Positions 19,874 through 28,964 of a stretch of DNA of 43,123 bases are shown here, piece by piece. The position numbers and the translations under genes are program-made. The notes beneath the pieces were generated by a model. That model was not told where the DNA came from. It made no database searches and saw only the letters and a list, made by a program, of their open reading frames with translations. Location of the stretch: positions 1 to 43,123 of the forward strand of contig JAKSQT010000011.1 of the NCBI GenBank assembly GCA_024403995.1, read 5' to 3'. How positions within the stretch are numbered: the first letter of the stretch is position 1; each line of letters starts with the position of its first letter. This DNA is from Ruminococcus sp. Its GTDB lineage: Bacteria; Bacillota; Clostridia; Oscillospirales; Ruminococcaceae.

Positions 19874-20758
19874 ATGCCATCTAAATTCAGCGAGTTTTTT
19901 GACGGACTGCTGAGTATACTTAGTACCATTAAATTTATAGATATAATCGATGTTCTTATCCTTGCATATGTCATTTACCTTATTCTCAAACTCGTCCGTG
20001 AGACCCGTGCCGGTCAGCTTCTTAAAGGTATCCTTCTGCTCATTATCGGATATGGTGTCAGCAAGGCAATACATCTTACCGCAGTTACCTACATACTGAA
20101 ACAAACTCTCAGCATCGGCATACTTGCCATGATAATCCTGTTTCAGCCCGAACTGCGCCGTGCCCTTGAAAAGGCAGGACGTACCCAGTTCGGAATAAAG
20201 CTCCTCGGTCTCGGACAGAACTCAAGCGAAATGAAACAAAAATGGGAGCCTGCCATCGCAGCTATCTGCGATTCATGCGTTGAACTTTCGGCAAGCTGTA
20301 CTGGTGCGCTCATTGTCGTTGAACGTCAGGTACGTCTCGGAGAACAGATCGAAACCGGTACTGTAATGAACGCTACCCCAAGCAAGGAAGTTTTCGGCAA
20401 TATCTTCTATCCGAAAACTCCGCTCCATGACGGTGCTGTTATCATGCGTGACGGCATAATCCTTGCCGCCGCCTGTTTCCTGCCAAAGCCGCAGAAAGAT
20501 GAACTTATCAATAAAAAGCTCGGTTCAAGACACCGTGCAGCTATCGGAATGAGTGAAAATTCCGATGCCGTCGTTATCGTAGTTTCCGAAGAAACAGGTC
20601 AGATATCTGTCGCCATGAACGGAAACCTTACAAGAGACTTTACCCGTGAAAAGCTCGAAAGACTCCTTAACGAGGAGCTTTTCGGCGAAAAATCGGATAT
20701 TTCCATCGGCGGCAAAAAGCTTTTCTCCATGCTCTCTGAAAAGGAGGACAAGGAATGA
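19874..20758 (+). CDS. cdaA: Diadenylate cyclase, CdaA type
   Basis: Makes the second messenger c-di-AMP from two ATP, controlling potassium and osmolyte balance and wall homeostasis. The 294-residue protein has three N-terminal membrane helices (roughly 22-40, 48-65, 75-92) and a cytoplasmic DAC domain. The DGA motif is at 186-188 and RHRAA at 219-223, so the active site is complete. It overlaps ybbR by four bases (ATGA), the standard cdaA-ybbR pair. The third usual member, glmM, is absent: a repeat and a terminator follow ybbR directly. Confidence 0.96.
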   Translation: MPSKFSEFFDGLLSILSTIKFIDIIDVLILAYVIYLILKLVRETRAGQLLKGILLLIIGYGVSKAIHLTAVTYILKQTLSIGILAMIILFQPELRRALEKAGRTQFGIKLLGLGQNSSEMKQKWEPAIAAICDSCVELSASCTGALIVVERQVRLGEQIETGTVMNATPSKEVFGNIFYPKTPLHDGAVIMRDGIILAAACFLPKPQKDELINKKLGSRHRAAIGMSENSDAVVIVVSEETGQISVAMNGNLTRDFTREKLERLLNEELFGEKSDISIGGKKLFSMLSEKEDKE

Positions 20759-22095
20759 AAAAACTGCTCAAAGAACTAAAAAAACGCCTTCTCGGCAGTA
20801 TGCAGAACAATATGAGCCTTGCCCTTACTTCTCTGATACTTGCTGTTGTGGTGTGGTTTTCTATCGCAATGACGCAATCACCGTCCGAATCGACAATGAT
20901 AGAGGGCATAAAGCTCTCCATTGATACAGTCGGCTCTCCCATCGACGAAAATGAGCTTTCTGTTGTTGACTGCGATGTTCAGAATGTCAAGGTCAAGATA
21001 AAGGCAAGCCGTACCCAGATAAGAAATATTACTCCGGATACGCTCAGAGCATATATTGATTTCAGCAGTATTTCATCATCAGGCGAAAAAACACTGCCTA
21101 TAAAAGTCGAAGGCATATCGTCAGACGTGAAATTTGAACTTGAAGGCGTGTATCCTTCAAATGCAAAGGTGAATATCGATAAGTACAGCACAATTGAGCT
21201 TCCTGTTTCCGCAAAACTGCCGAATATCACCTATGCAGAGGGAAAAACTCCTGATGAATATGTCTGTGAGCCAAGCTTCATTTCGATAACAGGCCCTTCG
21301 ACACAGCTTGACATGATATCTGAATGCTATGCATATTCGGATAAAACAATGGAAAACAAGGATTCATCATTTACCGTGAATACCAATTCTGTCGTATTAT
21401 ATACATCCGACGGAGTTGAAGTTGACCAGTCAAAACTGACGCTCAGCAATACAGTATTTACTGTCACTGTACCTGTCCTCACACAGAAAACCGTCACACC
21501 TCATGTCGAGATAATGAAAGCGCCGACAAGCTTTAACAAGGAATGGCTGAAAAAGCGGCTGAAGCTCTCATCCGAGTCACTTACTATCGCCTCAAACAAT
21601 ATCCTCGGTGAAATATCCGATGAACTTGAAATAGGAAAAATCGCTCTTAATGATATCGATTTAGGCTATTCTGCTTCATTTGACATCGAAGCTGTTCTCG
21701 AAAATGCTGGTCTTATCAATAAATCGGGCATAGATTCTGTCACAGTCTCACTTGACGATACGGGACTTGCACGTAAGGAGATAACGCTCGATTCCAAGAG
21801 CATACGGCTCAGCAATATCCCGAATGACGGGTATGATTACAGTGTCCTGACTCAGAAACTAACCATTTCCGTTGTCGGTCAGGAGGATATCATCAATGAC
21901 CTTACCTCCGAGGATTTCGTCGCAGATGCAAGTCTGCTGAATGTCGATACCTCACAGCAGAAACTGAATATAGACGTTATAGTTTCATGCCTTACGCATG
22001 ACAACGTGTGGTCAGTCACCAAGGTCAAAGTCCCCGTCCACAAGACCGAAAAATCATACGAGGACGCTACAACAGAAACAAATCACAGTAATTAG
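20755..22095 (+). CDS. YbbR-domain protein (CdaR-like regulator of CdaA)
   Basis: A 446-residue protein with one N-terminal membrane helix (SLALTSLILAVVVWFSIAM) and an extracytoplasmic region made of repeated YbbR modules. Recurrent pieces such as VKVKIKASRTQIRNI, FISITGPSTQLDMI and LTISVVGQEDIINDL show at least three repeats. In Bacillus and relatives CdaR binds CdaA and modulates its activity. The four-base overlap with cdaA supports joint synthesis. Its stop codon is overlapped by a family D repeat. Confidence 0.9.
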   Translation: MKKLLKELKKRLLGSMQNNMSLALTSLILAVVVWFSIAMTQSPSESTMIEGIKLSIDTVGSPIDENELSVVDCDVQNVKVKIKASRTQIRNITPDTLRAYIDFSSISSSGEKTLPIKVEGISSDVKFELEGVYPSNAKVNIDKYSTIELPVSAKLPNITYAEGKTPDEYVCEPSFISITGPSTQLDMISECYAYSDKTMENKDSSFTVNTNSVVLYTSDGVEVDQSKLTLSNTVFTVTVPVLTQKTVTPHVEIMKAPTSFNKEWLKKRLKLSSESLTIASNNILGEISDELEIGKIALNDIDLGYSASFDIEAVLENAGLINKSGIDSVTVSLDDTGLARKEITLDSKSIRLSNIPNDGYDYSVLTQKLTISVVGQEDIINDLTSEDFVADASLLNVDTSQQKLNIDVIVSCLTHDNVWSVTKVKVPVHKTEKSYEDATTETNHSN

Positions 22096-22179
22096 AACTT
22101 GTTCGCATAGGGAATGAAAGTGATTTTTTGAGCATAATTTGCCAAAAAGGCACTTCATTTTCCTATGTGAACAAGTTCT
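22094..22179. repeat. Palindromic repeat family D, short copy
   Basis: AGAACTTGTTCGCATAGG at the left end is complemented by CCTATGTGAACAAGTTCT at the right, and the pairing continues inward (GAATGAAAGTG with CACTTCATTTTC). The element is 86 bases and includes the last two bases of the ybbR stop codon. The end motif and the inner TTTTTTGAGCATAATTT link it to 18163-18298. Confidence 0.65.
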
Positions 22180-22183
22180 CAAT

Positions 22184-22228
22184 AAAACACCGTACAAAGC
22201 CGTCAGACGTGCTTTGTACGGTGTTTTT
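22184..22228 (+). terminator. Terminator after ybbR (family B hairpin)
   Basis: AAAACACCGTACAAAGC pairs perfectly with GCTTTGTACGGTGTTTT over 17 bp around CGTCAGACGT, followed by further T residues. It sits between two convergent units, and on the minus strand it is followed by TTTTATT, so it may end both. Stem and loop match the hairpin at 17935-17980. Confidence 0.8.
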
Positions 22229-22696
22229 TCAGCATTTATTCAGCATTTCAGACAGCACGGCTACTATCGTGCATTTTTTTATCATTCCCTGTTTTTCGGC
22301 TTCATGAACCGCACCTGTAATAAGCTCAGGATAATGTTTTCTCAGAAGTCCATCGCTTTGCTGACCTTCGATAACAATACACGACGGTGAAACCTTCCAG
22401 TCATTCAGCATATATTCAAGCACCTCTGCACCATTGCATTCACCAAGAATTATCAGCTCAGTAAAACCTGTAACTATCGGCTTTCCTGTTTTTATCTCTG
22501 CAAGTTCAACAGCCGAATCGATGTCTTTGCCCTGTGTCTCAATAATTTCATCATCGGAAAAGAAAACAAGCGTCATTTCGTTGTTTTTGCCGATATATAC
22601 CGCACGCAGATAGCTTTTGTCATGTACGAGACCTGTCTGTGTACAGCCTGTCAGCATAATTCCAGCCGCAAAAATGATCATGAGCATTTTTTTCAT
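22229..22696 (-). CDS. Shortened GerC-type germination lipoprotein
   Basis: A 155-residue lipoprotein with signal and lipobox (IMLTGC). It occupies the place of the GerAC/GerKC subunit of a spore germinant receptor, directly after a GerAB-like permease gene with a four-base overlap. The visible region (YLRAVYIGKNNEMTLVFFS, IVTGFTELIILGE) resembles the N-terminal domain of GerC proteins. Normal GerC proteins have about 370 residues, so the middle and C-terminal domains are missing. The stop codon is followed at once by a terminator hairpin. Either it is a decayed gene or a compact receptor type. Confidence 0.6.
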   Translation of the reverse strand: MKKMLMIIFAAGIMLTGCTQTGLVHDKSYLRAVYIGKNNEMTLVFFSDDEIIETQGKDIDSAVELAEIKTGKPIVTGFTELIILGECNGAEVLEYMLNDWKVSPSCIVIEGQQSDGLLRKHYPELITGAVHEAEKQGMIKKCTIVAVLSEMLNKC

Positions 22697-23685
22697 CGCT
22701 TTCTCCTCCGTATGAGCATGACAAGCGGTACTGCAAATTCAGCCGTGAGCGTCAGAAATGCCGTAAATACGCCGTATACAGACATTCCGGACAGCAGTAC
22801 CGCAGCGGCAATGATAATGAATATCATCGCCGTACTGCGCCATTTTCTGAATTTCGGGAATATTTCGCCAAGCAGATACGAGCCTGTCATGACCTGTGAT
22901 GTTACCGAAAATACGGCAAATATCGCAAAAAGTATCATAAATAATGAGTCAATGCGCTGTCTGGTGAACGGCTGTGAGAGCTGTGCCGCTGTTATGACAG
23001 GAAAATCGGTTATGCTCATTATTCCGCCTGTCACAAGCAGTGTAGTAATGAGAACCGCCGCAGACAATGCAGTTCTCAGCGAAAAATAGAGCTTTGCACC
23101 GCTACGGCAGTTGTCATGAACAAGCGGCGCAAGCACTGCACCTACAATAATACTGCCGCTCATCGAAAAACATAGAAAAAGTCCGTCAACAAAGCCTCTG
23201 CCGCCGAAAGATGCAGTAATATTGCCGAAATTCTGCCGTTTGACGGAACTTATAAGATTTACCGCAAGGAATATCACGCCGATGCCTGCCGCAATGACAG
23301 ACGAGCGTGAGACTGACTTCATGCCTGTTGACGAGATGTAGAGACAGACCAGCGATATCATACCCGTGATAAGAAGATGTCCTTTCAGACCGCCTGTTGT
23401 CTCATACGGCACGAAAATAGTATCACAGGCATTCCACAGCCGACAGAGAAGATAGCCGCCCCATAAGACTATGCAGGCAAGATAGAAGATCTCCGCCCAT
23501 TTTTCGGTTTTTCCTCCGCCGTCAGCGAAAATGACAAGCGGCAAAGCAAGAAGTCCCTGTGCGGCAATTCCAAGCATGAAGCCCGAAGCCGACCACAGCG
23601 AAAGACTGCCCTGAAAACAGAAAAGCATGAAAATATCGGTCGTCAGCAAAACCGCCGCAAGCTGATTTTTAGTTATGCTGTTCAT
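22693..23685 (-). CDS. GerAB-like spore germination permease
   Basis: A polytopic membrane protein of 330 residues with about ten hydrophobic segments, in the amino acid permease-related GerAB/GerKB family, which binds germinants. The N-terminus ITKNQLAAVLLTTDIFMLFC matches the family start, but the overall length is somewhat under the usual 360. I chose ATG 23685, which has GGAGG at good spacing and overlaps the end of the gerA gene by 17 bases; an in-frame start at 23709 lacks a site. It indicates an ability, at least in ancestry, to form spores. Confidence 0.82.
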   Translation of the reverse strand: MNSITKNQLAAVLLTTDIFMLFCFQGSLSLWSASGFMLGIAAQGLLALPLVIFADGGGKTEKWAEIFYLACIVLWGGYLLCRLWNACDTIFVPYETTGGLKGHLLITGMISLVCLYISSTGMKSVSRSSVIAAGIGVIFLAVNLISSVKRQNFGNITASFGGRGFVDGLFLCFSMSGSIIVGAVLAPLVHDNCRSGAKLYFSLRTALSAAVLITTLLVTGGIMSITDFPVITAAQLSQPFTRQRIDSLFMILFAIFAVFSVTSQVMTGSYLLGEIFPKFRKWRSTAMIFIIIAAAVLLSGMSVYGVFTAFLTLTAEFAVPLVMLIRRRKR

Positions 23686-25108
23686 TGTATTCCTCCACGG
23701 TAAAGCCACGGTCCTGCATTTTTTTCATATCCATGCGAAACGCCGTGTCAGACAACCCTGACATTTTAAACGGAGAAAGCGGCGCAGTGAACGGGAAACC
23801 ATAGTCCTCAGATGAACAGATATTCGCAAGAACGGCACAGAACAGCAGACTAACGCCCAAAAGTCCAAATGCACCGCCTGCAAGCAGAAAACCGAAACGC
23901 AGAATTGTAATCTGTGGATTCAGTTCAGGAAGTGCAAGTCCGCCGAGGACTGCAAGTGCCGTTATAGTGAGCAGTGGAGTGCTGACAAGTCCTGAACTTA
24001 CCGCAGAATCGCCAATTATCAGTCCGCTTATGATGCTGACCGCACCGCCTGACGGCTTTGGCAGACGTATTCCAGCCTCACGGATTATCTCGTACATCAG
24101 CAGTACAAAAAGTGCCTCTGTGAGTATCGAAAGCGGCGCATCCTTCTCAGAATCGACCAGTATCATCAACAGAGTGCTGTTCAGAAGTTCAGGGTGATAC
24201 ATGACAATTGCCGTATAAACCGCAGGAAGCAGCACTGCAAGAATGAATGCGCCGTATTTCAGCCAGCGAATGAAAGCAGCATACAACGGCTTTTCGGCAT
24301 AGTCGTCAAGCGTCTGAAAACTTTCGCAGAACAGCTTGGGAATGACCACGGCGTAAGGCAGACCGTCTATCAGAATTGCGGCACGTCCCTCGATAAGCTT
24401 GGAGCAGAGCACATCAGGGCGCTCCGTCGTACCTGTCGTGCTGAACAGTTCAAAGCGCCCGTTTTCCACAAAAGGACGGATATATCCCGTAGTCAGGAGC
24501 GCTTCTGTCCTGATTTTGTCAAGAGATTTTCTTATTTTATCCATAAGCTGTTTCGGAACACGGTCTTTCATGTAGCACAGGCAAATGTTCGTCTGGCTCT
24601 TTTCGCCTTTGACCATAATTTCCATGACAAGAAGCGGAGTTTTGAGCCGCCTGCGAATCTGCGACATATTCATCGGCAAAGTTTCGGTAAATCCCTCATG
24701 AGCGCCCATTATATTGCCCTCTGAGGACGGCTCCTGAACACTTCGGGCGGCAAATCCCTGAACGCCGAAAGCAAGCGCAAAGTCTATCTTATCAGCGATA
24801 AGCACGGCAAATCCTGAATTCATCAGTCGGAAAAGCTCATCATAATCGGAGATTTTTGGTCGGTCAGTGGACAAAAGCAGTTCCTCATCGATATAATGGA
24901 ACAGCTCATGGGCATCTTTTTTCTGCGGAATTGACGTAATTGGCTCAAAAACAAGCTCCGTGATAGTTGAAGCCGAAACCATGCCGTCACAATTCAACAA
25001 AGCGCAGTGGATTCCGCCTGTGACAAATTCATTTATCAGAACATCGGACGAACCGCCTGAAATACGCTTTATCTCGGCGATATTCCGTTTAAGTTCACTG
25101 TACAGCAT
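23669..25108 (-). CDS. GerA-family spore germination protein (GerAA-like)
   Basis: The A subunit of a germinant receptor, 479 residues. The soluble N-terminal part includes LIEGRAAILIDGLPYAVVIP, a recognised GerA segment, and is followed by several membrane helices (from about residue 283) with the conserved region REAGIRLPKPSGGAVSIISGLIIGDSAV. ATG 25108 follows GAGAGGTGATG; a longer reading from 25156 has no site. It is the first gene of gerA-gerB-gerC, all overlapping. No promoter was clearly seen; a short family C repeat lies upstream. Confidence 0.93.
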   Translation of the reverse strand: MLYSELKRNIAEIKRISGGSSDVLINEFVTGGIHCALLNCDGMVSASTITELVFEPITSIPQKKDAHELFHYIDEELLLSTDRPKISDYDELFRLMNSGFAVLIADKIDFALAFGVQGFAARSVQEPSSEGNIMGAHEGFTETLPMNMSQIRRRLKTPLLVMEIMVKGEKSQTNICLCYMKDRVPKQLMDKIRKSLDKIRTEALLTTGYIRPFVENGRFELFSTTGTTERPDVLCSKLIEGRAAILIDGLPYAVVIPKLFCESFQTLDDYAEKPLYAAFIRWLKYGAFILAVLLPAVYTAIVMYHPELLNSTLLMILVDSEKDAPLSILTEALFVLLMYEIIREAGIRLPKPSGGAVSIISGLIIGDSAVSSGLVSTPLLTITALAVLGGLALPELNPQITILRFGFLLAGGAFGLLGVSLLFCAVLANICSSEDYGFPFTAPLSPFKMSGLSDTAFRMDMKKMQDRGFTVEEYNEQHN

Positions 25109-25196
25109 ATCATCACCTCTCGGATTATTATGCCGCATATCGGTTAAAAAATACAAAAAAGAGACAGCATAATGACAGTGCTCTTACAGAAGTTTT

Positions 25197-25244
25197 GCTC
25201 TTTATCGGGATAACCCTTTTTCAAAAGGGTTTCCCTCAATATAA
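25197..25244. repeat. Short copy of palindromic repeat family C
   Basis: GCTCTTTATCGGGATAACC at one end and GGTTTCCCTCAATATAAG at the other correspond to the two ends of the 194-bp element at 32017-32210, joined by AACCCTTTTCAAAAGGGTT, a perfect hairpin. The interior of the long element is missing. TACAGA occurs on both sides (25185-25190 and 25245-25250), a possible target duplication. It lies between the CDF gene and the ger operon. Confidence 0.6.
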
Positions 25245-25296
25245 GTACAGATTTTCTATAAGAGTACCGCCGTTAAGCTATCAAAAATTGCGGTCG

Positions 25297-26394
25297 TCAG
25301 TTCAGATCAAGAGTGACTTTTACAGCATAATCAGGGTATTTTTCCTGAATTTCGCTGCATATCACATCATGAACAGCTTTAACATCTTCAACCGTAAAAT
25401 CAATGATAATATCAAAGTTTATTGTCTGAGTCTCATCATCAAGAAAAAAACCGTGGAACTGAATAACCTGTTCGTGGGACATGACTGTACGTCTGATATC
25501 GCTGTATATCTCGGATTTTCGGTCATTTGTCGTATTCATGGAGTACACGCTTATGCCTGCAAGAATCACTCTGTGCTTTGCAAGAACCTTGTCTGCGATT
25601 TTCCGCTCAAGCTTATCAAGGGCACTGACCGTCATAGTATCTGGGACTTCAATATGTACCGAACCGATGTATGTCTGAGGTCCATAATTGTGCAGAACAA
25701 GGTCATATGCGCCCTGAACACCCTCAAAAGCCTCAATCGTACTGCGAACCTCGTCTGCAAAACTGCTCTCAGGCGACTGACCAATAATTGCTGAAAAGCT
25801 TTCTCTTAACATATTGATACCTGACTTTATGATAATTGCAGATATTACAGTTCCGAGCCATGCTTCAATGTTCAGACCTGATACCATAAAGAAAATTGCG
25901 GCAGCAAATGTTGAAAATGAGATTATCGAATCCATCAGGGCATCTGTTCCTGAAGCCTGTAAAGATGACGAATTTACGGCTTTTCCTGTTCTTCTGAAGT
26001 ACATTCCGAGCAATATTTTTACTACGACCGCCGAGCCTGTTACTATAAGCGTCAGTGCGGAATGGTCGGGAGTTATCGGCGAAATGATTTTTTTGACTGA
26101 TTCTGCAAACGATGCAAAGCCCGCATACAGAACAAGAAACGCAATAAGTACAGTACTGATATATTCGATTCTTCCATGACCGTATGGATGCTCCTTATCG
26201 GGCAGCTTTCCTGCGAGTTTTGCGCCTATTATCGTGATAAGCGAGGACATCACATCGCTCAGATTATTGACGGCATCAAGCACGATCGCAATTGACGACG
26301 ACAGAAGACCAACCACAGCTTTGAAGGATGCAAGCAGAACATTGGCAGCAATGCCGATAATGCTGGTTCTGATAATTATTTTATCCCTGTTCAT
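25297..26394 (-). CDS. Cation diffusion facilitator (CDF) family metal exporter
   Basis: A proton-coupled divalent metal efflux transporter, 365 residues. TM2 carries LDAVNNLSDVMSS and is followed by HPYGHGRIEY, both family marks; TM5 has SGTDALMDS, with the Asp pair of the transport site. In TM2 the motif is D-x3-LSD; the Asn following Val in DAVNN resembles the manganese type (N-x3-D), though metal choice cannot be fixed. The cytoplasmic C-terminal domain (HNYGPQTYIGSVHIEVP) is longer than usual by one extra ferredoxin-like segment (about residues 290-365). GGGGTG precedes ATG 26394. Confidence 0.92.
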   Translation of the reverse strand: MNRDKIIIRTSIIGIAANVLLASFKAVVGLLSSSIAIVLDAVNNLSDVMSSLITIIGAKLAGKLPDKEHPYGHGRIEYISTVLIAFLVLYAGFASFAESVKKIISPITPDHSALTLIVTGSAVVVKILLGMYFRRTGKAVNSSSLQASGTDALMDSIISFSTFAAAIFFMVSGLNIEAWLGTVISAIIIKSGINMLRESFSAIIGQSPESSFADEVRSTIEAFEGVQGAYDLVLHNYGPQTYIGSVHIEVPDTMTVSALDKLERKIADKVLAKHRVILAGISVYSMNTTNDRKSEIYSDIRRTVMSHEQVIQFHGFFLDDETQTINFDIIIDFTVEDVKAVHDVICSEIQEKYPDYAVKVTLDLN

Positions 26395-26425
26395 ATAATC
26401 ACCCCATTTGCAGATATTTTATTCT

Positions 26426-26454
26426 ATAATAGCATATGAACAGCAAAATGTAAA
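26426..26454 (-). promoter_or_regulatory. Predicted promoter of the CDF gene
   Basis: Minus strand TTTACA (26449-26454), 17-base spacer, TATTAT (26426-26431). It is arranged back to back with the promoter of the DUF3810 gene. Confidence 0.55.
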
Positions 26455-26498
26455 TATTCTTTTGTAAGCATTGTATAACAAACAGCACATAATTTCCA

Positions 26499-26527
26499 TT
26501 GAATGTTCACTGAATATGTGATATAAT
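26499..26527 (+). promoter_or_regulatory. Predicted promoter of the DUF3810 gene
   Basis: TTGAAT (26499-26504), 17-base spacer, TATAAT (26522-26527) preceded by TGA (extended -10). Confidence 0.65.
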
Positions 26528-26556
26528 GATGTATATTGATAACAGGAGGCGATATT

Positions 26557-27657
26557 TTGAAAAAAAGATTTCTTATACCATTTATTATATGTGCTGTAAT
26601 GCTTATTGTAAACATAATCGCAAGATTCAGTCGGTCATTTTCTGACTTTTATGTGCAGAAAATATTTCCGTATGTCTCAGGCTTTCTGTCACGCATAAGC
26701 GGTCTTGTAAGCTTCTCGGTAGGCGAAATAATGGTATTTATCGGCATTATCATAATTACTGTAAGTATTCCCCTTTTCATTGTGCTGATGATAATACGCA
26801 AAGGCAAACGAAGAAAAACTGCCGCCTCTTTTGCTTGTGTTTTTCTCTGGATATTTACTTTTGTATTCTCGTCCGAAACTATGAACTGCTTTGTCATGTA
26901 TCGCTGTACACCACTTTCTGAGCGATATTTCAGCAACGGAGCAGAACGTTCAGACGAACAGCTTACCGAGCTTTATTCCATGCTTATTGAGAAGTCCAAT
27001 GAGCTTTCCCAGAAAGTTCCTCGTGATAGCAATAATCGATTTTACATATCATGCGATTATATGAATGAAGCTAAAAAGGCAATGGCAAAATCTGCACAGA
27101 ATTTTGAACAGTTATCAGGCAATTATCCGGATGCCAAGCCTCTGAAATGCTCATTTTTTATGAGTCAGGCAGGACTTCTCGGCGTGTATTTCCCGTTTTC
27201 GATGGAGTCAAACTACAACAAAGATGCCGTGGACACGAATTTTCCGTCAACTATCTGCCATGAATATGCCCATCTTAAAGGCATAATTCAGGAGGATGAG
27301 GCTAACTTCTTATCATTTATTGCGACGACAGGAAGTGATAATTCAGAATTTCAGTATTCAGGTTATCTAAATGCCCTTGAATACGTCCACAATGAAATAT
27401 ACTCGCAGGATATTATCAGTGCTTATCCCCTGACCGATACAATTTCGGACGAAGTGCTTAATGACTGGTTCAGATTTCTGCCCGACAACTACTGGGAGGA
27501 CAACAGTTCCAAAGAGATATTATCTACAGAAACAGTTGAAACAGCGACATCTGTGGCTATTGACACCAACATCAGGCTGAACGGCCGTGAGGATGGTGAA
27601 CGTGCCTATTCTATGGTCGTAAATCTTCTGCTTGACTACTATTTCACACAAAAATAA
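26557..27657 (+). CDS. DUF3810 membrane protein with a zinc-protease-like HExxH motif
   Basis: A 366-residue protein with three N-terminal membrane helices (roughly residues 5-20, 45-80 and 88-105) and a large domain outside. That domain carries CHEYAHLKG (His235, Glu236, His239), the HExxH of zincin proteases, followed by EDEANFLS, whose Glu may be the third zinc ligand. This is the pattern of the DUF3810 family, whose members have not to my knowledge been assigned a substrate. The start is TTG 26557, seven bases after AGGAGG; the upstream ATA-rich frame has no site. A bidirectional terminator separates it from aroC. Confidence 0.82.
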   Translation: MKKRFLIPFIICAVMLIVNIIARFSRSFSDFYVQKIFPYVSGFLSRISGLVSFSVGEIMVFIGIIIITVSIPLFIVLMIIRKGKRRKTAASFACVFLWIFTFVFSSETMNCFVMYRCTPLSERYFSNGAERSDEQLTELYSMLIEKSNELSQKVPRDSNNRFYISCDYMNEAKKAMAKSAQNFEQLSGNYPDAKPLKCSFFMSQAGLLGVYFPFSMESNYNKDAVDTNFPSTICHEYAHLKGIIQEDEANFLSFIATTGSDNSEFQYSGYLNALEYVHNEIYSQDIISAYPLTDTISDEVLNDWFRFLPDNYWEDNSSKEILSTETVETATSVAIDTNIRLNGREDGERAYSMVVNLLLDYYFTQK

Positions 27658-27681
27658 AGGACGGCAAGCACCGTCCTTTTT
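27656..27681. terminator. Bidirectional terminator
   Basis: AAAGGACGG pairs with CCGTCCTTT around CAAGCA, with T residues on both strands. It ends the DUF3810 gene and the convergent aroC gene. Confidence 0.8.
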
Positions 27682-27696
27682 ACATATTGTAATATT

Positions 27697-28785
27697 TCAG
27701 AAGTTCATATCCGTGCCATAACGGAGAGCAAGCTGGTCGCAAAGCGCAAGAGCCGTCACACTGTCAATGACCACCCTCGCCCTGTGAATTATTGCGGGAT
27801 CATGTCTGCCCTTGATTTGCAGCGTTGTGTTCTCATTCGTCCGCATATCGATAGTTTCCTGTTCCTTGTATATCGACGGAGTAGGTTTTATTGCCGTGCG
27901 GAAAATAATCGGCATACCATTTGTTATACCGCCTGTAATACCTCCGTTATGATTTGACGTGGTTACGACCCTGCCGTTTTCGGAACGGTAGCAGTCATTC
28001 GCCTCACTTCCACGCATATCCGCAAGTGCAAAGCCGTCACCGAATTCAACGCCCTTGACTGCCGGAACACTGAACAGAATATGTGAAATCACACTTTCAA
28101 CTGTATCGAACCACGGTTCTCCGACTCCTGACGGGAAGCCATATACCGCTGTTTCAAGCCTGCCCCCGACACTGTCTCCGTCATTCTTTGCGGCTTCGAT
28201 CTTTTCTGTCATAAGCTCACGTACACTATCGTCAAGAACTGCAAATTCCGCATTTGCAAGCTTTTCAATATCACTTGGGATATCTCCGAAACTTCGGTCG
28301 GATACTCCCGCACAAGTGAGAATATGTGTACCGATAGTAATATTTTTTGTTTTAAGCGCTGAAATTGCAACTGCACCTGCGGCAACGAGTCCGGCTGTTA
28401 TCCTGCCAGAAAAATGACCGCCGCCACGGAAATCCTGATAACCGTGATACTTCATTTCTGCCGGAAAATCCGCATGACCCGGACGTGCCTTATACGCAAG
28501 TTCACCATAGTCTCTGCTTCGTGTATCCTCGTTCTCTATTATAAAAGTGATCGGCGTTCCCGTCGTCCTGCCGTTGAAAACTCCGCTCACTATCTTCACT
28601 CTGTCCGCTTCATGACGTGGCGTAGAGATCGCTCCGACCGACTTTCTCAAATTCATCTGGTGAGCGATAAATTCCTCGTCAACAGGCACTCCTGAAGCCA
28701 TTCCGTCAAGAACCGCACCTATCGCACAGCCGTGACTCTCTCCGAAAATAGTTACTGATACGCTTGAACCGAATGTATTTTTCAA
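27697..28785 (-). CDS. aroC: Chorismate synthase
   Basis: Converts EPSP to chorismate, the last step of the common aromatic pathway, using reduced FMN. Signatures are all present: TIFGESHG, RPGHAD, RGGGHFSGRITA, SNHNGGITGGITNG and KGRHDP. Length 362 residues, as usual. The start is a choice: ATG 28794 touches its ribosome site, while TTG 28785 is nine bases after GGAG and yields M-KNTFGSSVSVTIFGESHG, the usual clostridial N-terminus, so I prefer 28785. It stands alone between a terminator and its own promoter. It makes the precursor of phenylalanine, which the T-box at 38862-39096 senses through its tRNA. Confidence 0.96.
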   Translation of the reverse strand: MKNTFGSSVSVTIFGESHGCAIGAVLDGMASGVPVDEEFIAHQMNLRKSVGAISTPRHEADRVKIVSGVFNGRTTGTPITFIIENEDTRSRDYGELAYKARPGHADFPAEMKYHGYQDFRGGGHFSGRITAGLVAAGAVAISALKTKNITIGTHILTCAGVSDRSFGDIPSDIEKLANAEFAVLDDSVRELMTEKIEAAKNDGDSVGGRLETAVYGFPSGVGEPWFDTVESVISHILFSVPAVKGVEFGDGFALADMRGSEANDCYRSENGRVVTTSNHNGGITGGITNGMPIIFRTAIKPTPSIYKEQETIDMRTNENTTLQIKGRHDPAIIHRARVVIDSVTALALCDQLALRYGTDMNF

Positions 28786-28817
28786 CCTTAACATCTCCTT
28801 TACCTTGCCATGCTGAT

Positions 28818-28846
28818 ATTATATCACCAATAGGGCATCTTGTCAA
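28818..28846 (-). promoter_or_regulatory. Predicted aroC promoter
   Basis: Minus strand TTGACA (28841-28846), exactly 17 bases, TATAAT (28818-28823) with TGA before it. A near-perfect extended promoter, with a leader of about 25 bases. Confidence 0.8.
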
Positions 28847-28928
28847 ATTATTGCTCCGCCAACTAAATCTTGAGGCAATAGCGGCAAAATCACCAAAAGA
28901 AACCTCATAATTTGTACTTTCATAATAG

Positions 28929-28957
28929 TTGAAATAGATGAAAAATGGTGGTATAAT
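28929..28957 (+). promoter_or_regulatory. Predicted nnr promoter
   Basis: TTGAAA (28929-28934), 17-base spacer, TATAAT (28952-28957). The predicted start (28964-28965) coincides with the first base of the repeat at 28965-29121. Confidence 0.7.
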
Positions 28958-28964
28958 ATATATA

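Noticed and set aside
25195..25794. A 199-codon plus-strand frame
   Set aside because: Begins in a family C repeat and then runs antisense to the CDF gene.
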